In this document: one piece after another, positions 8,648 through 15,017 of the stretch
How positions within the stretch are numbered: position 1 is the stretch's first letter
Layout of the letters: each line of letters starts with the position of its first letter
NCBI GenBank assembly: GCA_035645115.1
Contig: DASQNF010000070.1
Span: forward strand, 1-15,860
Direction of reading: 5' to 3'
Length of the DNA: 15,860 nucleotides
Source: JACVRW01 sp035645115
GTDB taxonomy: Bacteria > Actinomycetota > Thermoleophilia > Solirubrobacterales > Thermoleophilaceae
The notes under the pieces: generated by a model
Seen by the model: the letters and a program-made list of their open reading frames with translations, nothing else
The model's database searches: none
What the model was told of the DNA's origin: nothing
Translations under genes and position numbers: made by a program

Positions 8648-8979
8648 GGTGTGGCTCCTTTCGTTCGTTCGATCAGCTCCCCGAACCGGTCGAGGCGCTC
8701 GTCCAGCATCCGCCGATAGCTCTCGATCCATTCCTCCACGTCCTCGAGGCGCCGCGGGCCGAGGCGGCAGTGGCGCGAGCGCCCCAGCTTCTCGGTGGTC
8801 ACGAGCTCGGCCGCCTCGAGCATCCTCACGTGCTTCTTCGTGCCGGTGAGCGAGATCCCGAAAGGCTCCGCCAGCTCGCTGATGGTCGCGCTGCCGCGGC
8901 CGAGACGCTCGAGGATGCTCCGGCGAGTGGGGTCCGCGAGGGCCGTGAAGGTGCGATCGATCTGGGCATACTGAACCAT
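8644..8979 (-). CDS. ArsR/SmtB-family winged-helix repressor
   Basis: This 111-residue protein is an ArsR-type regulator: MVQYAQIDRTFTALADPTRR, ILERLGRGSATISELAEPFG, the recognition helix region ISLTGTKKHVRMLEAAELV, the wing TTEKLGRSRHCRLGPRRL, and a C-terminal amphipathic helix with VEEWIESYRRMLDERLDRFG. No metal-binding cysteine cluster is seen, so it is probably not a metal sensor. It should repress itself and the coupled AHSA1 gene. ATG 8979 is chosen because a -10 box (TATGCT) overlaps the other possible ATG at 8991, which would add MLNQ. A perfect palindrome covers the start codon. Transcription from that -10 would give a leaderless mRNA. Confidence 0.88.
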   Translation of the reverse strand: MVQYAQIDRTFTALADPTRRSILERLGRGSATISELAEPFGISLTGTKKHVRMLEAAELVTTEKLGRSRHCRLGPRRLEDVEEWIESYRRMLDERLDRFGELIERTKGATP

Positions 8980-8988
8980 TTGGTTCAG
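8971..8988. promoter_or_regulatory. ArsR operator palindrome over the start codon
   Basis: CTGAACCA-TT-TGGTTCAG is a perfect inverted repeat with 8-bp arms. On the minus strand it runs from the end of the -10 box through the arsR start codon into codons 2-3 (Val-Gln). Bound repressor would block both promoter opening and the start site, so this is the likely autoregulatory operator. Confidence 0.75.
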
Positions 8989-9015
8989 CATAGCGAGAGT
9001 GCGGCGCGGGTGCAA
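8987..9015 (-). promoter_or_regulatory. arsR-AHSA1 promoter (TTGCAC-N17-TATGCT)
   Basis: On the minus strand TTGCAC (9015-9010) is followed after 17 nt by TATGCT (8992-8987), a good sigma-70-type spacing. The -10 box ends 7 nt before the ATG at 8979, so the mRNA should be leaderless. Confidence 0.6.
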
Positions 9016-9044
9016 GCGAGCGCCAGAGAAAGGCGCTGCGGGGG

Positions 9045-9120
9045 GCTCCACACGGCGCTGCCGGGGCTCCACAGGCGCTGCCGAAAGCTCCACACGGCGC
9101 TGCCGAGAGCTCCTGCGGCA
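9045..9120. repeat. short tandem repeat, period about 21 bp
   Basis: GCTCCACACGGCGCTGCCG occurs at 9045-9063 and 9087-9105, with a one-base-shorter version at 9066-9083 and a degenerate partial at 9109-9120. A partial GGCGCTGCGG precedes at 9032-9041. The array lies in the 249-nt non-coding gap between arsR and the next gene upstream, 30 nt beyond the arsR -35. Apart from the arsR promoter and this array I see nothing in the gap. Confidence 0.7.
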
Positions 9121-9228
9121 GCCGTTCCCGGCCCGCCCAGGCCCCAGCCCGCACGCGCCGTGCTGAGCGCCGCGGCAGGACCTGACCGCTTTCCTCGGGC
9201 TCGGCACGCCCGGTTGCGGGCCGCGCGG

Positions 9229-9600
9229 CTAGCGGCCGGCGCGCTCGACGGCCGCCAGCGCGCCAGCCAGGGCGCGCGCGGGCAGCGCCGGCACGTGGGC
9301 GGCCACGGCGGCGGCGCGGGCGCGCGGGCCGGCGACGATCAGGCGGTAGCCGAGAGCATGGAAGTACTGCACGTTGGTGTGCGCCTCGGCGGGCGTCCGC
9401 GGCAGCCGGATCGCCGCGTCGAGGGTGAGGAGGCGAGGGTGCACGAGCGCGCGCCCGTGGCGTGCCTCGGCGGCGTCGACCACGAGCGCCACACGCGCCC
9501 CGGAGGGGGCCGGCTCCCACTGGTCGCCTCCGAGGACTCCGCCGGCCATCACCGCCCCGACGGCGAAGAGCGAGACGATCTGCGCCGTGAAACCCATCAT
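9229..9600 (-). CDS. small hypothetical membrane/exported protein
   Basis: I do not recognise the family. The 123-residue product starts MMGFTAQIVSLFAVGAVMAG, a hydrophobic segment (about 5-24) that could be a membrane anchor or uncleaved signal. The rest is alanine/arginine-rich with VALVVDAAEARHG, an unusual HTNVQYFHALGYRLIVAGP stretch (about 72-90) and an alanine-rich C-terminal helix. Reasons to call it real are the promoter geometry (TATGCT 7 nt before the ATG, as at arsR), the start-codon palindrome, and the divergent LacI gene. The first of two adjacent ATGs (9600) is chosen. It may be the target of the LacI-family regulator. Confidence 0.6.
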   Translation of the reverse strand: MMGFTAQIVSLFAVGAVMAGGVLGGDQWEPAPSGARVALVVDAAEARHGRALVHPRLLTLDAAIRLPRTPAEAHTNVQYFHALGYRLIVAGPRARAAAVAAHVPALPARALAGALAAVERAGR

Positions 9601-9623
9601 ACGTATGAGCATACTACGTATGA
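9597..9623. promoter_or_regulatory. double palindrome, candidate LacI-family operator
   Basis: TCATACGTATGA (9597-9608) is a perfect 12-bp palindrome with a central CG, as is typical of LacI-family operators. A second, looser site CATAC-TAC-GTATG follows at 9610-9622, and the outer 9-bp arms TCATACGTA/TACGTATGA (9597-9605 and 9615-9623) also match. It lies between the divergent hypothetical and LacI genes and covers the start codon of the former. Confidence 0.6.
9608..9613 (-). promoter_or_regulatory. -10 box (TATGCT) of the hypothetical gene
   Basis: TATGCT on the minus strand is followed by 7 nt and ATG, identical in hexamer and spacing to the arsR promoter. No -35 of comparable quality is seen. 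It is embedded between the two palindromes, so operator occupancy would block it. Confidence 0.5.
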
Positions 9624-9727
9624 CGGATGGCCAACCCCGAACGGAACCCGGCGGGTGCCGCCGCACGTGGTTGCATTCCCCGATCGAGCCCTCCATCCGG
9701 CACTCCAACGAGCCCGTCAGGCAGCGC

Positions 9728-10702
9728 GTGACGAGCGTCGACGTGGCCCGGCACGCCGGCGTGTCGCAGTCGACCGTCTCCCTGGTCTTCTCAGGCAAGG
9801 CCAAGGGCCGGGTCTCAGCCGCCACGCAGGAGCGCGTGCGCCGCTGTGCGCGAGAGCTGGGCTACCGGCCCAACGTCGCCGCTCAGGCGCTGCGGCTCGG
9901 CGCGTCAGGCGCCGTGGCTCTGATCGTTCCCGACATCACGAACCCGTTCTTCAGCCGCGTTCTCCGCGGCGCGCAGCGCGCAGCTCAGGCCTCAGGCTTC
10001 ACGGTCGCCCTCGTGGACACGGCCAACGAGCGCCGCTGGGAGGCCCGCACTTTCGAGGCGCTGCGGGCCGGCCCCGTCGACGGCTACCTGCTGTTCGAGG
10101 TGAGCGCGCCGGACGCGCTTGGCCCCGACGAGCACGTGGTCCTGATGGAGACCGAAGGGCCGCGACGGCCATCCGTGCGCTTCGACGCCGAGGGCGGGGC
10201 CGAGGCTGCCTTCCGCCACCTCGTGGAGCTGGGCCACCGCCGCATCGGGCATCTCGCCGCCGCTTTCGACGCACCGACCTTCCACCTGCGCGAGATCGCC
10301 CGTCGCCGGGTGCTGGCCGAGAGCGGCCTCGACCCGGACGCCCAGCCGCGGGCCACCACCGCGATCGGGATCGATGACGCCCGCGACGCCGCGGGCCCTC
10401 TCTTGGACGAGCGGCCGTCGGCCGTGTTCTGCGACGACGACGTGATCGCCGCAGGGCTCTACCTCGCGGCCCGCGAGCGCGGCTGGAGCATCCCGAGCGA
10501 CATCTCGATCGTCGGCTTCGACGACATGGACTTCGCCCGCGTCCTCGAGCCCCCGCTGACCACCGTGGCGCTCGACGCCGAGCAGCTAGGCGCGACCGCC
10601 TTCGAGCTTCTCGAGGTGCGGATGGGGGGGCGGCGCACCCAGCGGCGGGTGGTGCTGGCGGCGGAGCTGCGCGTGCGCGGCTCGACCTCGGCGCCGCGCT
10701 GA
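9728..10702 (+). CDS. LacI-family transcriptional regulator
   Basis: The 324-residue protein has the LacI helix-turn-helix at its N-terminus (TSVDVARHAGVSQSTVSLVF, residues 2-21), then the hinge region (RVRRCARELGYRPNVAAQAL) and a periplasmic-binding-protein-like effector domain (VALIVPDITNPFFSRVLRGA, YLLFEV, HRRIGHLAA, AVFCDDDVIAAGLY, ISIVGFDDMDFARVLEPPLT). It should bind a small effector, often a sugar or nucleoside, but nothing here shows which. The GTG at 9728 puts the first residue right at the HTH, as is usual. An in-frame ATG at 9620 would add 36 residues without family resemblance and lies inside the palindrome region. A strong intrinsic terminator follows. No sugar transporter or catabolic gene is adjacent. 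Confidence 0.88.
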   Translation: MTSVDVARHAGVSQSTVSLVFSGKAKGRVSAATQERVRRCARELGYRPNVAAQALRLGASGAVALIVPDITNPFFSRVLRGAQRAAQASGFTVALVDTANERRWEARTFEALRAGPVDGYLLFEVSAPDALGPDEHVVLMETEGPRRPSVRFDAEGGAEAAFRHLVELGHRRIGHLAAAFDAPTFHLREIARRRVLAESGLDPDAQPRATTAIGIDDARDAAGPLLDERPSAVFCDDDVIAAGLYLAARERGWSIPSDISIVGFDDMDFARVLEPPLTTVALDAEQLGATAFELLEVRMGGRRTQRRVVLAAELRVRGSTSAPR

Positions 10703-10745
10703 CCGAGGGCTCGCGACCGAACCTCGGCCCGCGCCGGCGGTGCCC

Positions 10746-10783
10746 GAGCCGGCGCCCAGCGACGGCCTCCCGCCGGCTCTTTT
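10746..10783 (+). terminator. intrinsic terminator of the LacI-family gene
   Basis: GAGCCGGCG (10746-10754) pairs with CGCCGGCTC (10771-10779) across a 16-nt loop and is followed at once by TTTT (10780-10783). A competing upstream hairpin, GCGCCGGC (10731-10738) with GCCGGCGC (10748-10755), shares its sequence. The next gene is convergent and ends at 10795. Confidence 0.75.
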
Positions 10784-10794
10784 GAGCGGTCAGG

Positions 10795-11685
10795 TCAGTA
10801 GAGCACCGACGGGAACCACGAGCCGCGCGGCTCCTGGTACTCGCCGAGCGCCATCAGGTTCATCGGCTTGACGAGGCGCAGGCCCTCGTCGAGGCACCAG
10901 CCGAGCAGGCCGGAGCGCAACGGGATGAGCAAACCCAGCGGCTCGTCCATGGAGGCCGCCGCGCCCAGCAGCAGCGCCTTCATGTCCTCCTCGGTCTCGG
11001 CCACGCCGTGGTTCGCCGCCCAGAAGCTCACGCTCGTCGCGTAGGCCGTCACGCGCCCGTCGCGCAGGGCCACAAAGCAGGCGAGCGCACGGAGCGCGTC
11101 CTCGACCTCTTTCGTGCGGGCGAAGCCGTGGACGCGCTCGCACAGCGCCTCGCAGCCGCCGAGGTCCTCCGCGCGGAGCGAGCGCACCTCCACACCGTCC
11201 GGCGGGCGGCTGCGCGGCTGGCCGCTCGCCATCGCCACCGGCTCCTTGACCAGGAAGCCGAGCGACCGGTAGAGCGACAGCGAGCTCATGTTGAAGCTGT
11301 CCTGCAAGAGCCGGATGCCGGGGGCGTCCCCGCCGCGGTCGATCACGGCCTCCATCAGCTTCCGCCCCACGCCGGAGCTCTGCCCGTCCGGAGCCACTGT
11401 GATCGGACCAACACCGCGGATCGGATTGCGCTCGTCGAGGAAGTTCGAGCCCACGACGCGACCGTCGCGCTCCGCAACCACCCCCCAGACGGACGGGTGC
11501 GGGATCCACGTTCCCATCATCGCCGTGGCGGCCTCGGGGGTGGGGAAGTCGCGCGGAAACCTGTGCTGGTCGTGGATCGCGCCAAAGGCTTCGAACAGGA
11601 TCCGCGCGCAGGCGCCGGCATCCTCGGGAGCGGCCTCGCGGAGCGTCACCTGACTGGAGGCTCGGGTGGAGACGGCGTCCCTCAT
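10795..11685 (-). CDS. two-domain GNAT family N-acetyltransferase
   Basis: The 296-residue protein has an N-terminal GNAT domain (about 13-150): VTLREAAPEDAGACARILFE, VVAERDGRVVGSNFL, and motif A ITVAPDGQSSGVGRKLMEAV, where Gln102-Gly107 binds acetyl-CoA, then SLYRSLGFLVKEP. A second, degenerate GNAT-like half follows (about 165-290) with EVRSLRAEDLGGCEALCERV, CFVALRDGRVTAYAT and a C-terminal LGLLIPLRSGLLGWCLDEGL. The acceptor substrate is unknown. ATG 11685 starts 38 nt after the ECF sigma stop on the same strand, with no good Shine-Dalgarno site, so it may be the third gene of the YCII-ECF operon. A TANNNT-like TAGACT overlaps the sigma stop codon (11721-11726) and could give it a separate promoter. 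Confidence 0.85.
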   Translation of the reverse strand: MRDAVSTRASSQVTLREAAPEDAGACARILFEAFGAIHDQHRFPRDFPTPEAATAMMGTWIPHPSVWGVVAERDGRVVGSNFLDERNPIRGVGPITVAPDGQSSGVGRKLMEAVIDRGGDAPGIRLLQDSFNMSSLSLYRSLGFLVKEPVAMASGQPRSRPPDGVEVRSLRAEDLGGCEALCERVHGFARTKEVEDALRALACFVALRDGRVTAYATSVSFWAANHGVAETEEDMKALLLGAAASMDEPLGLLIPLRSGLLGWCLDEGLRLVKPMNLMALGEYQEPRGSWFPSVLY

Positions 11686-11723
11686 GCTGGTCGTCGGGTG
11701 CGGGGGGCGGCGCTGCGCGGAGT

Positions 11724-12995
11724 CTATGTCCGCGGCCCGGCAGCGCGCTGCGCGCGCTCCAGCAGCAGCTCGCGCTCGCGCTCGTTTCGCGTCAGCGCCG
11801 CCGCGCGCTCGAACTCCGCGCGCGCCTCCCGGAAGCGGCCGAGGCGGGAGAGCAGGTCGCCGCGAACGCCCGGCAGCAGGTGGTAGCCCTTGAGCGCCGG
11901 CTCGGAGCCGAGCGCGTCCACGAGCTCGAGGCCGTCCTGGGGACCGAAGGCCATCGCCACGGCCACCGCGCGGTTGAGCTCGACAACCGGTGACGGCGCC
12001 AGCTCGGCGAGCGCGTCGTAGAGCGCGGCTATCCGCTCCCAGTCCGTCTCGTCCGGCGTGCGAGCCCGTGCGTGGCAGGCCGCGATCGCGGCCTGGACCG
12101 CATAGGGGCCGAGCGGACGGCCGAGCCGCTCGGCTCGGTCGAGCGCAACGAGGCCGCGCTGGACGAGTACGTGGTCCCAGCGCGCGCGGTCCTGGTCCAG
12201 CAGCAGCACGGGCTCTCCGGCAGGACCGACGCGCGCGCGGAAGCGCGAGGCCTGGATCTCCATCAGCGCGACCAGGCCGAGCACCTCGGGCTCGTCGGGA
12301 GTGAGCGCGGCGAGGATGCGTCCCAGGCGAAGCGCCTCCTCAGACAGCGCCGGGCGCATCCAGTCGTCGCCGGCGGTGGCCGAGTAGCCCTCGTTGAACA
12401 CGAGGTAGATCACCTCGAGCACCGACGACAGCCGGCCGCCGAGCTCATCCGGCGGTGGGAGCTCGAACGGCACCTTCGCCTCCGCCAGCGTTCGCTTCGC
12501 CCGAACGATCCGTTGCGCCACGGTGGGCTCCGCAACGAGGAACGCGCGTGCGATCTCCGTCGTGGTCAGCCCGCCGAGCAGGCGCAGCGTCAGCGCCACC
12601 CGCGCCTCCGTCGAGAGCACCGGATGGCAGCAGATGAACACGAGCCGCAGCAGGTCGTCGTCGATTTGCGCGTCGATCGCCGCTTCGAGGTCGGGAGAGT
12701 GCGGCTCCTGGCGGCGCTCGAGCTCCCGCCCGAGCTCCTCGTGCTTGCGCTGGGCCATCTTGGCGTGACGCAGCCTGTCGATCGCGCGGTGCTTCGCGGT
12801 GGCCATGAGCCAGGCGCCCGGGTTGTCCGGGACACCTGACTCGGGCCACCGCTCGAGGGCCGCCACGAGCGCCTCCTGCGCGAGGTCCTCGGCCACGCCG
12901 ACGTCGCGCACGAACCGCGCGAGGCCGGCGATCAGCCTGGCCGACTCGATCCGCCAGACCGCCTCGATCGTGCGGTGGGGGTCGGTTGCGCTCAC
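11724..12995 (-). CDS. ECF42-type RNA polymerase sigma factor with C-terminal extension
   Basis: The 423-residue protein carries region 2 (about 12-80: TIEAVWRIESARLIAGLARF, DLAQEALVAALERWP, NPGAWLMATAKHRAIDRLRH) and region 4 (about 115-173: LVFICCHPVLSTEARVALTL, LLGGLTTTEIARAFLVAEPT, VAQRIVRAKRTLAEAKVPF). A 240-residue extension follows with LSSVLEVIYLVFNEGYSAT, ARWDHVLVQRGLVALDRAER, YAVQAAIAACHARA, VVELNRAVAVAMAFGP and a TPR-like end YHLLPGVRGDLLSRLGRFRE. This is the ECF42 layout (DUF6596 plus TPR-like repeats). No anti-sigma factor is adjacent, which is usual for this group, whose activity is thought to need the C-terminal extension. GTG 12995 lies 24 nt after the stop of the YCII gene. 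Confidence 0.93.
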   Translation of the reverse strand: MSATDPHRTIEAVWRIESARLIAGLARFVRDVGVAEDLAQEALVAALERWPESGVPDNPGAWLMATAKHRAIDRLRHAKMAQRKHEELGRELERRQEPHSPDLEAAIDAQIDDDLLRLVFICCHPVLSTEARVALTLRLLGGLTTTEIARAFLVAEPTVAQRIVRAKRTLAEAKVPFELPPPDELGGRLSSVLEVIYLVFNEGYSATAGDDWMRPALSEEALRLGRILAALTPDEPEVLGLVALMEIQASRFRARVGPAGEPVLLLDQDRARWDHVLVQRGLVALDRAERLGRPLGPYAVQAAIAACHARARTPDETDWERIAALYDALAELAPSPVVELNRAVAVAMAFGPQDGLELVDALGSEPALKGYHLLPGVRGDLLSRLGRFREARAEFERAAALTRNERERELLLERAQRAAGPRT

Positions 12996-13019
12996 GCGGC
13001 CGCCACGTCGCGCTCGGGG

Positions 13020-13439
13020 CTAGGCGCTCTCGGTCACCTGCACCCGCAGGCGCTCCTCCTGCTCGCGAAGCTCTGGCGTCATCTCGTCGCCGAAGTCGTC
13101 GGTCTCGAAGACCTGGCGGATCTCGATCTCGGCTCCGCCGCCGAACGGCGCGCGTTTGACCCACTCGATCGCCTCGTCCAGCGACTTGACCTGCCACAGC
13201 CAGTAGCCGGCGATCAGCTCCTTGGCCTCCGTGAACGGGCCGTCGGTGACGGTGGGCTGCGAGCCCGAGAACTTGACGCGAGCGCCCTTCGAGCTCGGGT
13301 GGAGCCCCTCGCCCGCGAGCATCACGCCGGCCTTGACGAGCTCCTCGTTGTACTTGCCCATCTCCGCGAGCAGCTCCGTGCTCGGCATGACGCCCGCTTC
13401 GCTCTGCTCGTCGGCCTTCACCAGGACCATGAACCTCAT
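13020..13439 (-). CDS. YCII/DGPF domain protein, ECF42 partner
   Basis: The 139-residue protein is of the YCII-related (DGPF) family: MRFMVLVKADEQSEAG at the start, ELVKAGVMLAGEGLHPSS, the namesake motif VTDGPFTEAKELIAGYW (about 73-89) and the C-terminal WVKRAPFGGGAEIEIRQVFE. The fold is a ferredoxin-like dimer; its biochemical role is unknown. It is regularly encoded next to ECF42 sigma factors and is the usual target of that sigma. The ATG at 13439 has AAGGAG (13445-13450) at 5 nt spacing. It is the first gene of the operon with the sigma factor and probably the GNAT gene. Confidence 0.93.
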   Translation of the reverse strand: MRFMVLVKADEQSEAGVMPSTELLAEMGKYNEELVKAGVMLAGEGLHPSSKGARVKFSGSQPTVTDGPFTEAKELIAGYWLWQVKSLDEAIEWVKRAPFGGGAEIEIRQVFETDDFGDEMTPELREQEERLRVQVTESA

Positions 13440-13474
13440 TGGGTCTCCTTCTGTTTGGTTGCCTCTACCTGGGC

Positions 13475-13501
13475 GTCGAACGAGGGAGGGCGAAATCGAC
13501 A
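13475..13501 (-). promoter_or_regulatory. ECF42-type promoter TGTCGA-N17-CGAC
   Basis: On the minus strand TGTCGA (13501-13496) is followed after 17 nt by CGAC (13478-13475), 35 nt before the YCII start codon. TGTCGA at -35 and CGA/TC at -10 is the motif I recall for ECF42 target promoters. This would make the YCII-sigma operon autoregulated. Confidence 0.65.
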
Positions 13502-13723
13502 CGCCCGCCAAGGAATATCGGTCGGCCTTTCAGACGGGCCTATTCTGGCCGGGAGCCCTCGAGCGTGGTCGCCGAGACGACACCGCGATGATCGCGGGTG
13601 AGGCCCGGCCTCGAGCCGCTGCCGTACCCCGATACCTCACTCCGGACGCGGCGCGTAGGCGGCGGCCGCTCGCTCGACCAAGTGAGATCAAAGTTGTCAT
13701 CGCATGTCGATGAGAACTTCGGT
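13502..13723. other. non-coding stretch upstream of the ECF42 promoter
   Basis: The 325-nt gap from 13440 to 13764 holds the ECF42 promoter at its left end and the M23 hairpin at its right. In this middle part I see no gene: reading frames present lack start signals and family resemblance. It is somewhat less GC-rich than its surroundings around 13515-13550 and 13681-13720. Confidence 0.5.
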
Positions 13724-13756
13724 CTCGTCGAGCCCGGCCGGCTCCGGGACGACGAG
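13724..13756 (-). terminator. stem-loop after the M23 peptidase gene
   Basis: CTCGTCG (13724-13730) pairs with CGACGAG (13750-13756), and inside it CCCGG (13733-13737) pairs with CCGGG (13744-13748), leaving a 6-nt loop and a small internal bulge. It begins 8 nt past the M23 stop on the minus strand. There is no T tract, so it could be a Rho-assisted or weak intrinsic terminator. Confidence 0.5.
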
Positions 13757-13764
13757 CGGCAGGC

Positions 13765-14991
13765 TCAGGACCAGCTGTCCCAGGCCAGCAGCGAGGGGAG
13801 CGGGTCGAACGGCCGCCCGCCCTCGTACCAGCCCGGCTCGCCCCACAGCTCGAAGTGCAGGTGGCACCCCTGTGCGTTCCCGGTCTCGCCCACCGCCCCG
13901 ATGCGCTGTCCTGTGTACACGCGGTCGCCGGCGCGGAACGGCGCGGGCTCCGCGAGGTGCATGTACGCGTAGTCGATCTCCGTGCCGGCGCCGTCGATCA
14001 CGATGTAGTTGCCGGCGGCGCCGTGGTAGCCGCTGAACTGCACGCGCCCCCCGCGCGCGGCCACCATCGGCACGCCGCACTCGGCGAACACGTCGTGGCC
14101 CTGGTGGGAGTGCCCCGCGCGGCCGCTGCCGAAGACCGCGCCGGCGCCGCCGAAGTCGTGCCGCCCGCGGATCGGGAAGATGTGGTCGTAGAGGTCGAAG
14201 GCGTCGCGCTGGACGTCACCGGCCTGGGAGCTGTGGGCCTCCGCGCCGGAGGCGCTGGCGGCTGTGAGATGGAAGAGGTAGCGCCCCGGCCTGGCGGCCG
14301 CGCGGCCGATGCGACCGTCCCACGAGATGCTCTGTACGGCGCCGGCCACCACGCCCTCCGGCGCCCACGACTTGACCACCGCCCCGTCGGCGGCTCGCAC
14401 GAGCTCGACCCTGAGCGCGGACGGGACGGCGTCGGTCAGGCGAAACGAGAACGTGACGGCGCGGCGGGCGCCGACATACGCCTTTGTGCGGCTCGTGCCG
14501 GTCTCGATCGCCGGTGCGCCCTGGGCGCGAGGGCCGGGCACCGGGCTGAGCTCGGCGTTGGGCTCGGGCGGCGGCGGGGGGAGGATGCCGAGCGGCTTCG
14601 TCGGCTTCGACTCGACCCCGTCCGCCGTGGCCACCGTGAGCGGCCCGCTCACCGCGCCGACGGGCACCCGTGCGCGCACGCGGTCGTCGCGCGCGCGGCG
14701 GACCTGGACCGAGACGTCGTCGCCGCTGCCGTGGCTGCCCTCGAAGGTCACTCGGGTCACGCCGGCGAGCTCGCTGCCCCTGAGCCTCAGCAGGCTGCCG
14801 GCCTGTGCTCGCTTCCCGGACGCGCAGCGCCTCACGCAGGTCACCTTCGCGACCTTCGGCGTGGCTACGTATTCGGCTCCGCCGCCCGAGCTTCCGATGG
14901 GCGGCGCTCCCGCGCTGGGCGCTGCGGCGACGAGCACGCCGAATGCGGCTGCGGCTACGCAAAGCTGCGCGAAAACACGTGTTTCTCGCAA
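13765..14991 (-). CDS. secreted M23 (LytM-type) zinc endopeptidase
   Basis: This 408-residue protein should cut peptidoglycan cross-bridges outside the cell. It has a signal peptide (about 1-29, ending in APSAGA), an IPT/TIG-like beta domain with a two-Cys start (about 40-125), a proline-rich linker (137-153), a FlgD-like Ig segment (about 160-245, ending RPGRYLFHLTA), and the M23 domain (about 280-400). Zinc ligands are visible: His296 and Asp300 (HSHQGHD), and His379 in HLHFE (377-381), with His345 in YAYMHL as the further active-site His. No ATG or GTG fits the N-terminus. TTG 14991 is chosen because it gives a complete signal peptide and follows AAGGGG. A c-di-AMP riboswitch lies directly upstream, so expression should fall or rise with that second messenger. 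Confidence 0.9.
   Translation of the reverse strand: MRETRVFAQLCVAAAAFGVLVAAAPSAGAPPIGSSGGGAEYVATPKVAKVTCVRRCASGKRAQAGSLLRLRGSELAGVTRVTFEGSHGSGDDVSVQVRRARDDRVRARVPVGAVSGPLTVATADGVESKPTKPLGILPPPPPEPNAELSPVPGPRAQGAPAIETGTSRTKAYVGARRAVTFSFRLTDAVPSALRVELVRAADGAVVKSWAPEGVVAGAVQSISWDGRIGRAAARPGRYLFHLTAASASGAEAHSSQAGDVQRDAFDLYDHIFPIRGRHDFGGAGAVFGSGRAGHSHQGHDVFAECGVPMVAARGGRVQFSGYHGAAGNYIVIDGAGTEIDYAYMHLAEPAPFRAGDRVYTGQRIGAVGETGNAQGCHLHFELWGEPGWYEGGRPFDPLPSLLAWDSWS
14973..14984. repeat. 12-bp palindrome in the first codons of the M23 gene
   Basis: AAACACGTGTTT is a perfect palindrome covering codons 3-6. Allowing one bulge, flanking bases TGCG/CGCA extend it into a longer hairpin (about 14966-14990) that reaches the TTG start codon. 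It is AT-rich compared with the rest of the gene and might affect translation initiation or bind a protein. Confidence 0.45.
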
Positions 14992-15017
14992 GTTCCCCTT
15001 GGCCTCTCTTCGATCCG

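Noticed and set aside
9045..9120. Tandem repeat considered as a CRISPR array
   Set aside because: Units are 18-19 bp separated by only 2-3 bp, with no spacers and no cas genes.
8135..9520. Continuous minus-strand frame joining the AHSA1 gene with upstream sequence
   Set aside because: The part above 8647 runs through arsR in another frame and through the tandem repeat; the arsR product and the ribosome-binding site at 8655-8661 show the true start.
13705..13729. Second TGTCGA with CGTC downstream on the plus strand
   Set aside because: Spacing is 15 rather than 17 and it would drive antisense RNA into the M23 gene; six-base matches occur by chance in this composition.
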